Assembly: GCF_000003815.2 (NCBI RefSeq)
Contig: NC_049986.1
Coordinates: 5,031,000-5,094,999 of the forward strand
Source: Branchiostoma floridae
Lineage: Eukaryota > Chordata > Leptocardii > Amphioxiformes > Branchiostomatidae
DNA length: 64,000 bases
Direction of reading: 5' to 3'
In this document: piece after piece, positions 26,348-39,644 of the stretch
How positions within the stretch are numbered: position 1 is the first letter of the stretch
Layout of the letters: every line of letters starts with the position of its first letter
The notes under the pieces: model-generated
What the model saw: the letters and a program-made list of their open reading frames with translations, nothing else
Database searches by the model: none
What the model was told of the DNA's origin: nothing
Made by a program: the position numbers and the translations under genes

Positions 26348-29300
26348 GGATAGCATCTTTCTTTACACAGAAACAAGTGTGTTTTGTGAGTGAGTGAGGG
26401 TTCAATTCAGATGTTTCCTGTGAGCACCCATCCATACTTTTGGCACTGCACATACCACGTCCCAGGGTAAGCCAAGCCTCTCGGCACAGAGAGGGCATGC
26501 ACACTGTAGCACAGATTGAGCCTGCCTGCTGGTCACCTGTGCACCTGTGTTTGCTAACTTTCCTGGGTGAGTTGGATACTGTGTGCACCTTGTCCACCAC
26601 CTATTGTGTGAGGAATGTAAAGCTTGGAATAGCAAGAGAACCATGGCCTGCAGCATAAATACTCCATTTCTCTTCCTGTCAGCTGTCTGTGTGTTCTACA
26701 ACTTGTAGTGTTGGAAAATACCTGGCCATGTTGACAAACAGTCCAGAGCACACAGATATCCATGGAGAGTGTGCAAAGATGTCTGTCGTAGAATAAACCT
26801 TGCATGCCACGGAGTTAGCAACTCATATTTACATAAGGATTTAACAGGGAGAAAGCTGAGAGTAGTGGCTTTTTTGTCATGGACTCAGGGGTGTAAAATG
26901 CTTATTTACTCTTCCTGACATTCTATCTAGTCTTTGTAGCTCAGATAAAAAGCTGTAGATTGAGAGAGGGACCTCATTATGTACAAAAAAAAGTGCATGT
27001 CTTATAAAAGAATGGGTCATGATGTTGTTTTCAAATTGATATTTCATATCAATTCAATGACTGCAGGAGAATGAATATAATACTATCTGCTCACCTACCT
27101 TTTGAATGACATGATGACTGCTACTTTTTCAAATTTAATCTTCTTTTTTTGGTACCTACCAGCAAATGATTATGCTTTACCTGTGAATAGATCTGTTGCT
27201 GATTTTCAGAAGCATGTACTTAAAACCTGAGGGTGCAATGTATAGGATGACCTCAATAACACCAGATTCTATGTTGAAATAACCTTTTTTCTCAATAACA
27301 TCATAAGATCCTATACTGGTAATTCCAATATCTGAACACAAGCAAAAAGCCACAGACAAACAAACTACTAGTGATTAAGACAAACATGTGCTTTAAATTA
27401 GCACTTTTACTACAACCACTTTACTTTCTGAGGTTCTGCATACCTGCTTTGTTTCTCTGATTTGAAAAAAAAAATAATAATAAAAAGGACAACATATTAT
27501 TCTAACATTCATACTATAAAGCCCCAAAATTCTCCTTAAAAGTCTTGGTCATCCTTTTTGCTTAAATTTTATTTTTAACCAAAAATCCCAAATTTTGCTT
27601 GATGGATTTTTCATACATTGAATGTGCATGTACATGTATGTATGTACTGCTGTAACAGTGACTGTCTGTTTTAATTTTGATCACCAGTCCAGTCCATCAA
27701 TTTTCTGCAAATACCCAAGAACCCGGAGATCATCTAAGGGTATGCTATAAGAGTCAACATTGCACTCCCACTTTTCATTGTATATTAACTTTTAAAACTT
27801 TGGTCTTACCAAAAGAGCCCTTAGTCATAATACTCATTATTTTTCCAAAACTGAGCTGTTTTTCAGGACTGACAACATGACAATAATCTGAGTTCAAACA
27901 TAGTGTCGAATAGCATTAATGGAATTACGTTCGCTTCCATTAATTTCTGGCCAGACATTGGGAATTTGGGAAAGGCACACGACTTTCCTAGGGGTGGGTT
28001 CATAGGAGGGTGTATATTGAAGTCCGTATGAGTTTATTTATTTATTCAGTTTATTGAGTGAGTGTTATATGCAAATGTGACAAAACATTACACTAACTCT
28101 CAGGCAGCATAGCGGATAATGGAGAGTCAGATAGGGACAGACAAAATACATCTATACTGTAAGAGCAATTTATACATCAATAAGTTTGAATACAATGTAA
28201 CTAACAGTCATCAAAATCAGTCTTACAAGTTAAACATCACTGAGTCATTAGATTACAAGTAAAGATACATTATACATACAAGATAAAATAGTTCTTTTGT
28301 ATACAAGTGTGGTCAGAGGTCATGTAACGTTAGCTAAAAAAAGACCTTATGTCAAAAAAATTGTTATAGAATCAGTATTCTGTCAATATTCTACACTCAA
28401 AATTTCTAAGATTTTTTTATGACATTGACATGTGTGATAACGATGCACACCTAGCGTACAAATGACAAATTATTCAGTGCATCTCTTTTGCATGAGATGC
28501 ACAATACTATTTTCCTTGCTGCTGTGTACTATGCAGAGCATGCCAGGCAGATTCCGGATGCACCCAACTTACGCTGACCAGTTGCCCGGCATACTTCCCC
28601 TGAATTGCCAAATGTATACTGAGTGAATTTCCGATTCATCAAAAAGGTGGCTGCTTCCTACTGTTTAATTTGCAGATTCCATAGCGTGAAAATCAACCTT
28701 AAATGTCATGTTGTTATCATGGGCCAGTGGCCCAAAATATGGATTAGCCATGATATCTATAACAAACTGTTGAGTGTATCCTGGATGTTTGACGTGTACG
28801 CTATCTGTGTTTGTCATACATTGCTAACAATGCACGGCCTGATTGTAGTATGAACAGTACAAATATGTGGACGCATTCCCTATGAGTTTGTTCATCATGC
28901 ATCTGCATGTGTATGCTGCAATATACTATGTATATGCTGCTAAGGGCTCATGCTGTGAGATCAGCATATTCCTGCTAATGAAGCTTGAACATATAGCTTC
29001 CCTGTACTGTACTTGACGGATGTGGTACTGATGCACTGCATATTTATGATGTACATGTAGGAGCTGTGTAATAGTAATACACATGATAGTTTTGTGCATG
29101 TCCGAAACTTCTAGTATCAGGTTTACTTGGTCGTACTGTGAGTATGCTTGCATACACGTACCTAAAACTTGTTTGAACACAAAATGATTGAGATGCATAT
29201 GAGGTGCATATTGTGCATATGAAAAATATACGCACACATGTGAACGCACCCTTACTCCACGCAGGTGTAAATCAAGGACCTGACTTTGCAGATAAAAGTG

Positions 29301-31054
29301 GTAGAGGGAGAAGGATGGGATCCGCCTTCAATACCATGCCCTAGACACAGTCCACTGCCCCTACAGCCTCAAAGGCTACAAGACTAACTTCTCTTGTTTT
29401 TTTCAATGTGCAGAAATCATTTTCCATACTGCACACTGAACCCATTGCACCAAGCTTAAGAAATTTGAAACATTTACAATATCAGGAAGTAGTAGGTAGA
29501 CTCTCAATAAAAGGGACTGCATGCATCCTTTCCAAATTGGATGACTGAATATCTACCGGTAATACATATGCACACAGCTACAAGAGGCACATGCTAGAAA
29601 ATGGCAGGCATTCTTCTGGAACTGTGCTTGGGTTTTGACTGACACATGATATTTGTGTAAGCAAATAGCTGAGTACCCGAATTAATTTCTTTAAAATTCA
29701 TGAATTTTACATGTTCTAAGCTGTTTGAACACATGTGGAGTGGCGAGCAGATTCTGACACAAGGCAGCCAGAATACAATGTTAAATGTCTTCAACCCAAC
29801 AATGGAATGGGATCAGCACACAACTGCCAGCTTTGGGTAGATAGAAGTAAAGGTCAAAATCATCCTGCAGAACTGGCTCCAATAGCCAGGTAGATTTGGC
29901 CGATGGACAAATGCAAACCAAGCCTGCTGTGGACAAAGCTGCATACATTCTTGGATTTATGGGGGAAAGTCCAGTGGTTAATGGCATCTTCTGGGATGGA
30001 AAGCATTTTCGGAAAGGCATCTTTGTCAGTTTTGCAGTGGTACAACAAAGAGGGACTCATACATGTATATGCAAGGTCATAGACAAGTTCGCAAGATAGG
30101 AGAGACTAAAGGAACACTACAGCAAATAAGTTCAACAATTCCAACAGTTCAGAGTTCCAGATTCCACCAAACAGGCAAACAGAAATCATGGAAACAACTG
30201 TTGATAGGTATACACCTGGACAAGTAGGACAGTGGGAGATCAAGCTAAATGCTGCATACAAACTGTCTCTGTTTATTTGTTGATCTTTTCTTCACACCCC
30301 CAAGCATGTACTGACTCAGTCAGGTAGGAGTATAGTATGACAGGTATTTGAAGGATAACAATCAAAGGTAAACCATGCACTTGTGAGAAAAACTGGTGTT
30401 GTCCAAAAGTCAGGACACCTGTCAGCTGTGCAGGGGAGCGCGGCCTAAAGCCTGCCCTGGGGAAGTTTGGGAGGGATACCCTGTCCATGATACCTCTGTT
30501 AGGGGCTTAACGAATTCAATAATGGGCTAGAATAATTGCTTACAAGCTGAATTTTAAATGCTTCAATTGTTCGCTTATGTGAAGCACTTATCCTTACAAC
30601 TTCTTAGCTCTGCCCCGCGGCAGAATTTACTTCAAAACATACAAGACAAAGCCGGTCTCTGATGCGAGGAATGTGCTGGGTTAGGCAGGACAATCCATGG
30701 GTATCCCCACAGAATGAACAGCACAGATTACATCTCTGCCTCAGGGGACCTGCTCAGTGAAAGTCTCCTGGGTGCAGGCTGGGCACAGACTTGGCTGGAC
30801 AGGAGATCAGGAAATGTGAATTTAACATCACACCTACATGTATGAGAGAAACATTATCATTGATAATTTTAAATCTGTATTGTATTTATCACCATCTACA
30901 CTAAAAATAAAAACCTCCTGATGTTGACAAGATAGTTGCAAAATATCGCATACTTTGATATCAAGAAATAATCATTCTGACATTATGTTAACTTAGTAAT
31001 GTGCTACCAAGGAGGTGGAAAGAGATGCTAAATAATCCCTGCTACACGTACATG
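26348..31054 (+). other. Lmx intron 2: mostly unrecognised
   Basis: At 28025-28300 the text (GTTTATTTATTTATTCAG, then a stretch of low CpG) may be the 3' end of a non-LTR retrotransposon on the minus strand, but only the tail suggests this. A small perfect hairpin (ATTAATGGAA, 10-nt loop, TTCCATTAAT) is at 27915-27944. No gene was identified. Confidence 0.45.
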
Positions 31055-31275
31055 TAACGCTAGTTCACCTTTATTCGCGGGGTTACCTATATCCGTTGTT
31101 TATTTTTCAAATAGGACAGATATTTAGGGATATGAAGTCGAAAGACTGAGGTTTAAAATCATAACATTTTCAAATCATGAAGTTTGAAACTGCCGTCCGT
31201 CCTGATAACCCTAATACCCTGTCTTTAAAAACAATGGTTAAAGCTTACCCTGCTGATAAAGGTGAAGAAGCGTTA
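31055..31275. mobile_element. palindromic MITE, family A copy 2
   Basis: It starts TAACGCTAGTTCACCTTTAT and ends ATAAAGGTGAAGAAGCGTTA, with the internal GGGATATGAAGTCGAA block shared with the other two copies. The right end has a small change (GAAG for ACTA). Confidence 0.85.
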
Positions 31276-34200
31276 CATGTAGGTTGGTAGATATTTAATC
31301 CATGACTTTTTTGTGTATTCTTAGTATATACTTTTGCAAAGCAAGGCTATTATAATTTTGACATCCCTTGGTTGGTTGCTCAGGTCAACAGCCAACTTAT
31401 GAATACATTGTTGCATGACATTGTATATCCTAAACTGACTGTATATGTACAGCGTAAGGGATTTAAAAAAATATTGGCACTATGACAATTTCAGTTTTTG
31501 AAATTTATGTTAGAACCATAATGAAGTTTCATATTATTGATACATTTTGTCAAGTATGGCAACAAGAAATCATAGCTTATTTGACTGGTAATATAATGCA
31601 GCAAGAAACACATCAGATACAGCCACGAACCCAGCCACGAACCCGTCGATAAGTCATATATTACATGATACATGTACTCACTAAAATAACATGTAGCATA
31701 GCACTAATAGTTTAGATATTCCACTGATTAACAAATTATAGACTATTAAGGTTGACTTCTTCTTACCCTAAAAGTTGTTGTTCAAAACATTTTTCTTTGT
31801 GTTATGTGATTTAATTCCGACCTGAGCTGTTGTAGCAGTGCTCCTGGAGAGATTATTATCCCAGAAAATCTTGTCTGAAGAAGAGTAGACTGTGCTTGGC
31901 TTCCCCCATGTGTGTTGTCTCAGGTGTGGGAGGAAATATGCCCACCATCTTCCCCCAGGCCAGGATTTGGCATGACTGGAGCACAAACACAACTGATACT
32001 AACTATTGGCCAATCCAGTCTTGTCGCCAGGGGGGATTTTTTCATGGGCAAGGTCGATGAAATTTATTGTTTGACATCAGGTCTTGAGAAAATTGTCTTT
32101 TCTAGAATAATCATGCAATGTTATACACCTTAGACCTTAGGTCCTATTACAAAGATGACAAAAATCAGTGAGCAGAATGGGCCAGTAGGTTCTCACTGCT
32201 ACATGTACCAAATTTGCAATTATACTGGAGACCATATCATGTAATTTGTTGTGATTCAGCTCATGTTCAGTAAAATGTATTAGGTGCAACATAACTGCCA
32301 GATACATGCAATAACAAGATTGTGTATAAGAATTATAGCAAAATTTAATTAGAGCAGAGTAGAGTACTTAGTAGAGTGGAATCCCATGTAAACTTTGCAT
32401 GAACTAGTAAAGGTAGAACAATAATAATGTATGTAGTGGCTTATTGTTATGTCAAACTAAAAGTCACATTTCATACTGTAACATTACTTACTATATACCT
32501 GTATACACAATAGCCTCCCTCACAAACTAAAGCAGCACTGGCTTTAATTTTTTTAGGGGAGCGCTGATTCGTGACGATCAGTCAGTAATAATTCACATGT
32601 CCCTGAGCACAGCATCTTATAATATCCCAGCCTTCCATAACGCCCTGTTGCAACTTGTCATATTTGTTCACAAAAAGCTGCATTCCTGCACTAACAACAG
32701 TAAGTCCCATTGCTACTGACATAGACCATTCATCAGTCTCCACGTCTCTGGTCTGTGGCTGTTGGAATGGCAATATCAGAAGTGCTGTGAAAGGTTAGGC
32801 GTGATGTGACCTTGTTAGTGACAGGCAGGCTTGCTCAGATTTCTGTCTGGTAGCAGCAGGTGTGGAGTGCCTGACCCGAGCAGGAAGTACATTTCACCAA
32901 TTAAATGGAGAAAAAAGAAAGGAGAAGGATTAGATTTCCTATGACATGGACTCTTAGCTGTTGATGTGGTCCACCTGCCTGGCCACAACAGCTCTGACAA
33001 GGAATTGTAGAATTCACACCTGAAACTTTTATGTCTGCTGTAAGTGTATCTATCTATAGAACATAAAAATATGATTTCTCTTTCTTTGATCATCTTTTGA
33101 CAAACTTAACACACTTGGGCTGAAAATGATGTACAACTCAATGGAACTCACCTGACAAGACTTAGTCATGTTAACATTGTTTTTCACATGCTTGAACTCA
33201 CTGCACTGATGAAATGAATATTTGAGAAAGAATTGCAGTCATACTAGTTTCTGAAGTTAATCTTTTCTTATGTATATATATAACGTAATGTGCTGTGTGA
33301 CTGCTTGGTATAACTTACATGTAATTGGTATGTGCCAAATTATGGTTTACAGGTAGGAATGAACTCTGAGGTTTTGTTTTTGTAACCAGAAAGACGAAAA
33401 ACACCTACAAATGTGTCTTGACTGATAACAGACTGAGTAGAAATTAACAAATAATTGTGGAAAAGTTCAGTGATATCGGTTGCTGTAATAATGAACTTTG
33501 TTTCAGTAAGCCAGACATTTGGATACACCCAAAACAATGTTGACTAATTTTTTGTAGGTAAGCCTTAGGCTGGAGAAAAGTTGGTTGTTGATATCATCCA
33601 TGGTAATGGTTCAGGCCAGATCAGGAGAAGATAACACAGTGATAATCCTTACTATAAGCCATGAAATAGTGGCAGGATCTCTTGCATTAACTCTGTAAGT
33701 CCAGGACAGGTGATAAATATAAGCATGAGGATATACAGCCCTATCCAAGTAGCTTTCCAGCTTATCTGGTACATCAGACTTGCCCACCTGTTATCCCCAA
33801 ACATGTATGATGTAGTTCCTGTTATCAAGCCTGGTCTCATACAGACTATCTTAATGTTCACGCAAACTTCCAAGAGTGAAAGCTTGACTAATGGTGTGAA
33901 TGAGGGGAAAGTTTCTACTTTTGTTACCATTACCAGTAACTTGGAGAGTTTGTCTCACACAAATGTGATCTTCATAGCAATAAAAGATACCGTTCATTCT
34001 CAGCAGAAGTGTCCAGAATGATCCAACATGATCTAGGCTTAAACCCTTGAGCTGTATTTGTCTCAATAGGGCTCTGACCACCTGGTTCATTTGTACCAGT
34101 CATCAGTAATAACAGTAGACAGCTCCTATGGAACACCAGGCTAGGGTTACCCCTTATCAACAGGCAGGAATAACTAAACCATTTCAAGGTATTCCTGCTA

Positions 34201-34700
34201 ATACCGACCAGATTGTGTTGGCTGAGTGCTAGAGCCTTAAAACAAGGGTACATACATAACCCAGTCGACTGTTTTACAGTTGCAAGGACCTCCCTCCATT
34301 CACTAACTACAAATCAAACTATAAAAAAAAACTGACAAATATAGATCAGGACTTTCTCCAACTGGGAAGATGACAAAGTTAATTACAGCACTAGTGGTGG
34401 AATGTTGAATACTCTGTGGAAATCTGCTGACCATTATGTGAACAAGTACATGTAAGAGTATTCTATTATGTTATCAACACAACTTGCATCTTTTTTTCTC
34501 TGGTACTAGTAATATAACTAACAAATTGAACATTCTAATCTTCAATAAGAAGAATACAAATCGGAGATAAGGCAGATTTACTCAATTAGATTCTCATGTA
34601 TAGTATTACAGATAATTAGTACAAGAAAATATAACTAGAGTTCCACGACCCCATACCTTCTCCAAATAATTCTACCCTTTACAATTGCTGTATCAATTGT
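31276..34700 (+). other. Lmx intron 2: nothing recognised
   Basis: The open frames in this stretch are short and overlap on both strands without any domain signal. No repeat family was identified. Confidence 0.5.
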
Positions 34701-35120
34701 TTTTGTCATTAATTATGCAAATAAGCTGTCATTTGCATAAATTCTATTACTTAATCATCTCCTCCACTGAATAATAGACGTAAACAATCTATGTTAAAAA
34801 TATTTTCGTTGCATTTTCTTATGATTTATGCAAATGAGAGCATCATTTGCATAATGAATGTTAAACGATGTTCACCTGTACATATCCTCCAAATGCTACC
34901 AGTAAGAAGTTCCTGCCATTAACCACAATGACATTATAGCATTTTCTCATTGATTATGCAAATTATGTCTTTATTTTGCATAATACTATTCTAAATCAAT
35001 ATTCTTCTCTTTCTCAGTTACAAATGTCACATGTTGTAATGGTCCTATAATGGAACTGAGCGTGTTAAGATGATTTCCTAATTAATTATGCAAATTAGAT
35101 TCGGATTTGCATAATTGATA
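34700..35120. repeat. four diverged tandem units with paired POU octamers
   Basis: ATGCAAAT followed after about 10 nt by ATTTGCAT occurs in units starting at 34712, 34825, 34953 and 35085, a spacing of 113-132 bp. Seven of the eight octamers are perfect, and the second half of the third unit reads TTTTGCAT. The flanking text of the units is only loosely similar, so this is an old tandem array. Whether POU proteins bind here is not known. Confidence 0.75.
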
Positions 35121-35490
35121 TACAATCATATGAAGAACCTCTTAAGCTATCTACCTATAAAAAATCATGACAATCCGGCACCCCCTTCTTGAGTTATTCC
35201 CTTTCAAAGTCTGACACTAAACCTGCCCTGCAGTTCCAAAAGAAGCCGCTAGGGTGCCCAAACCTACATGTATACCACTTACATGTATACTCTCGGCATC
35301 AAGAGCTGTCTACCACTAAAAAATCATAGCCGCAGCATGTCCAGAACTTGAGATATCAAAACCCGAAGTTATGCTGTAACAGGCTGCTAGGGGGCCCAAA
35401 ATCTAATCATTTTTAGGTCTCATCAAGACCTACCCACATAACGAATATCAACACAATCCATCTAGGTGTTCTCGAGTTATGCTGGTCTTC
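35120..35490 (+). repeat. degenerate dispersed repeat (GAGATATCAAAACC / GCTAGGGGGCCCAAA text)
   Basis: Words such as AAGCCGCTAGGGTGCCCAAA, TTGAGATATCAAAACCCGAA and CTCGAGTTATGCTGGTC recur in similar order at 57.8-58.0 kb and in part at 60.6 kb. It is non-coding, and the family was not identified. Confidence 0.5.
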
Positions 35491-35533
35491 TACATACATA
35501 CATACATACATACATACATACAAACATACAAAC
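35491..35533 (+). repeat. (CATA)n microsatellite
   Basis: About ten CATA units lie at the edge of the degenerate dispersed repeat. Confidence 0.95.
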
Positions 35534-36470
35534 GCTACCCAAAACATCTTGGCGAACTCAAGGTAATCAATATAATATAATATATTCTACTGACCAACCA
35601 AAGCATTGGGGCCTGCTATATGGGGATGGCTATATACATGTAGGTCAGAAATGAAAGAGATGAAACACACAATATCAAACTATTCAAGACAAATTAATCT
35701 TTTTAGCTTTTATCGTTCTCTAACATTGATGTACATGTTTTGTGTATCATTACATTGTGTGACTGTGACTTGAGTCTCCTTAGGGGGATTTTGTGATTCC
35801 TACAGTGGCCACACTCTCAGCAATATCAGACTCTATCAATTCTAAATATGTCAAGAGATTCGTTCATGTATGTCACTGCACTGTGATCTTAATATGCACT
35901 TAGAATCATTTAGAAAACAATAAGGCTGCACATTGTCATAGCCATGGATGACACACTTTTGTGTGCAGCAATGTCAATGTGCAGAAGACTGAAAATGTTC
36001 TACTGCAGCTGTATGACAGCTTTCCATCAGTTTCTGTTTCATAATTTCAGGGAAATCTATTCTGCAAAATCTCTGGACTCAAGTGTAAAACTGCAAAACA
36101 ATATTCCTTTCATGAGACAACCGTCAGGCGAGTTGTCAAAGATGGTTTATAACACAATCTTTGCAATTTGTCTTGAGACGTTTTCCAATCATTAGAATAC
36201 ACTCTGGTATTCCCACCAAAGAAATGAAGTGTGTCTGTTGATCTTGGTCTTAATTTTCTTTAAGTGGTGCTACCAGAAATGTAACATGCATTGGCATAAT
36301 ACCGGTAGTAAGACTTATACCGGTAGATTAAAAATACTGGAACTTAAAGAGATCTACACATGCAACAATAGTTATTTCTGAGCTGTGCACACTTCAGACA
36401 TCTAAGTGTCCAATACATCATTTACAAAGCATCGATAACATTTGCATTCGAAGACAACAAGGCCAAAAGT
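35534..36470 (+). other. Lmx intron 2: nothing recognised
   Basis: AT-rich intron sequence with no gene or repeat family identified. Confidence 0.5.
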
Positions 36471-36479
36471 TTTCAGTAT

Positions 36480-37200
36480 CTTTTTCGGGGTAGGCAGCTC
36501 GTCGTGGGACGAACACACTGTCACATTCATTGCCAAATTTATAGATCATAATTACACATGCTCACGGCACAAGACGAACATGATTCAACAACAATCTTGA
36601 ATTTCTGTTGGTGACCTACAACTCATGTAAAAGTGTGAAGAACCGTTGCATAATAGCCCGGATCTACGACTGAATGGGCAAAATTGAACGTACGCAGCCA
36701 TTTTCCCGCCATTTTTATATCTACGCTAGCAGTGAAGTGTTACGTCATAGCGGTTGTGACGGACAGAAGTTAAATGAAAATTCTTGACAGTATACGTCCG
36801 TTTTCTCATGACATTTTGTATGCTCATGCAGGTTTATGTTTTATGCATTTACTGACAGAAAAGGAAGGAACATCAGAGGATGTATAAATGTACATAGCGG
36901 CAGTTATTGTGCCGTGTTTCTTCCTACCGGTATTTTTTACCCCCTCCCAACCACGCGCCCGTTCGCCGTGTAATTCCGCGGCGTGTTACAATTACAATAT
37001 TACGCTTTTAGCAGGACAAGAGTGGCAGAAAGTTACACAGAAGAAGTGGCAAGGGTAACCTATAACAGCAACATGTAACTGGAGAAAATGATGCGTTGAC
37101 AATTTGTCAAATCAGTATGGCTAGAGAAATCGTCGTAAACGTACCGGTATTATGATAATAGATGTTAGGCATAAATTGTTTTCATGAAATAAGTTTAACG
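36480..37200. promoter_or_regulatory. CpG-rich island inside intron 2
   Basis: CpG frequency rises sharply against a CpG-poor background. Around 36700-36760 there are two GCCATTTT words (YY1-like) flanking TTTCCCGCC (E2F-like), a TTTTTATATC and a TTACGTCAT (CRE/ATF-like) word. It could be an internal promoter, an enhancer, or a young transposon not yet depleted of CpG. No inverted ends were found. Confidence 0.3.
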
Positions 37201-37734
37201 AAATAGCATTGGGATGTGATGCACTGAGTGTGAGAGCACAGTCAGCCCGCTGATATGCTCCAATAACCAGGCCACAAAACTATTTTACAGTAAGACTATA
37301 CAACCTTAATTTGTTGATCTGTTCTTTTAATCAATGAAAGATTTCCAAACAATATGGGAGGGGTACATCGAAAACGTATCTGGACCCACCTCATGAAAAG
37401 TATTCAGCATACTGTGCAGGCAATTGTGCAGCTAAAAGCTTCTCAGCTGTAAATATTTGTTTAAAAAGAAGATAATGGAGAGGATCAACCAAATTGAATT
37501 TAGAAAGAAGAAGTCAAATTTGTGTGGCCTAAACCACAAATTCCTCTGATGAAAGGTAGTTTTACCAAAACTTCCAATTGTCCGGCAATAAATAAGGTCC
37601 TCTCAGAATCTATCCCTCTAAAGGTCATAAGAAAATGTCAACCTTACCTACAGATGACTTCTGCAAATAATGGAGGGGCCCTGTGCCGTCTCAGTTTGTT
37701 TAGAATTTTGAATGCCAACAGAAATACTATAGGT

Positions 37735-38025
37735 TAGGGCTAGGTACCGGTACGGTCTTTCTTATTGTACCGGTCTGCGATAACCGGACCTGGACCAGAT
37801 GTTGGACCTACAAATGTACTGGAAAATTAATAGATTACATGATCAGGAATTCACGCATTTTGGGGCTTACCGGTCGAAGAAAATAACAAGTGCGAAGCAG
37901 AGTCTATAGTCATTTCTACAAAGTTTTGCAGTTATTCGTACAGAGGCAGTTAGTCTTGCAGGATTTTAGAACACCAGTAGGAGTCAAATACTCCACAAAA
38001 CAGCGAAATGGACCATTGTTTTGAT
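37735..38025 (+). mobile_element. MITE-like element, family B copy 4
   Basis: It starts GCTAGGTACCGGTACGG and includes AACCGGACCTGGACC, AAGTGCGAAGCAGAG, AATACTCCACAAAACAG and AATGGACCATTG. The AATACTCCACAAAACAG stretch is the uninterrupted version of the site that carries an insertion in the copy at 49.1 kb. Confidence 0.75.
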
Positions 38026-39538
38026 GTTTCAAATATACTTGATGTATTGTCAGGACCCTATATCATGACAAACATTGCTATATACGACACCATTTGTTGG
38101 GGTGCACATCTTTCTGTTTTACCTGAGATGTTATTGGTGATTGTTAACAAATATTCTACTAAATACCATTTTTTATGGAATGTGGTCTTTAACACTCATC
38201 CTTTTTAGTTGTACCAGAATTTGATACAAACAGAGTCCATGATACTGATTCAGCCTCACTTCCTCATGGAACAACGTGTAAAAATGACTTGGGGAGTAAC
38301 TGTGTAGGTTGTTTTTGGAAGGTTCTTGACATTGTAAACCGGTCAAATTCTGTCTTTATGCTGTCATTGTCCCAATATCTATGAATGTTGAATACAAAAT
38401 ACAAAGTGTATTTGATACAAGTCAGTGCTCCTAATCCCAAGTGTTTTCTCTCTATCATGCCATCTTGACATCTTAGTAACCTTAGAATGATGAAAAGAAA
38501 AAGCAAGGACAGCATATGGAAATATGAAAACACTCTCATCACAAAACTTATGGCTCTACCTAGAATCCAGAAAATTTGGCAATAAGTACATAGTTTATAT
38601 ATCATCTGGAGGTGATTCATTGCCTTCTCCATGTTGGTATTAGTGTGTAACAAATACTGGTGCCCATGTATCTACTGAATGTTAATGATATCACACACCT
38701 TCACTGTGTACAACTCTTCTGGGAATTAATATGCAGCCTGTTACGACTCACATGGGGACATGAATGATTGGTTTGGGTTGCAATCAATGCAAGAACATAA
38801 TATTTCCTGAACATGACATATGAGTCAATATTATCTGTGTATACAGTGAGTGGCTTATTTGGGGTGCACTCCATGACAGCGGAAGAGAAACATTTGCATA
38901 CAAGTCATATTGACTATCTCTTCAGGATTAGTTCAAGTATCGGAGCATATAAAGCCATATGGAACCTGCATGCAGATCACTTGGCAAACAGCTTTTGGGG
39001 GAAACAGAGCTTTTTCATTATTGCTTGACCAGGTCTATGGATGTTTCCAGTATAACAGAAATACCGCAGTGACTGTGGTCTGAACTGTTCTCTCACACTA
39101 TCACTGTCTCACTCACAATTCTAACGTTCATTTGTATGTGATTGCAATGGATTGCTAACTGCAAGTGGCATTGTGCAGGATGAACACAGATTCTGAAGAT
39201 ACTTTTAGTCTTAAAAGAATCAATTATGTGGATGGTAAGCGGTCTCAAACACTGTTAAGATAACAGCTGACAATATGGCAACTTTAATAGTCAGTTTTAA
39301 GAGGTTGCTTTACTTGCAATGTTACAATTAGTTTATTTTTCAGTCAATACAGCAACTTATTTTCTTCAGTTTTTAACAGAGATGCACAGCCAGAAAACTT
39401 TTGTGGACCAAGTTGACTGAAGAAAGATTACGCTAAAATTAATGTTCAGCCTTTCATTCCTTAAAAAATCTTACTAATGCTTGCTTCAGTTGAGTGCCAC
39501 ATAGCTTTCCCCAGCTCCAACCACATTGCCTGGGTGCC
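38026..39538 (+). other. Lmx intron 2: nothing recognised
   Basis: A 129-codon minus-strand open frame at 38264-38653 has no recognisable domain and is not supported as a gene. Confidence 0.5.
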
Positions 39539-39644
39539 ATCCTTTGTAGTAACGCTTGCTCAATGTTTTCACTTGCTATAACCGCGCAATCAAAGCTGTG
39601 GCTAGCAGGTAAAAAGATTGAGCCAGTGGTTACTACAAAGGATG
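39539..39644. other. 106-nt imperfect hairpin
   Basis: CATCCTTTGTAGTAAC (39539-39554) pairs perfectly with GTTACTACAAAGGATG (39629-39644). Pairing then continues inward through GCTCAAT/ATTGAGC and TTGCTA/TAGCA, so nearly the whole segment folds on itself. It may be a fossil palindromic MITE or a pre-miRNA-like hairpin. The sequence alone does not decide. Confidence 0.65.

Noticed and set aside
34700-35120. CRISPR-like regular spacing of repeats
   Set aside because: The units are diverged, few, unevenly spaced and part of a dispersed animal repeat, so this is not a CRISPR array.
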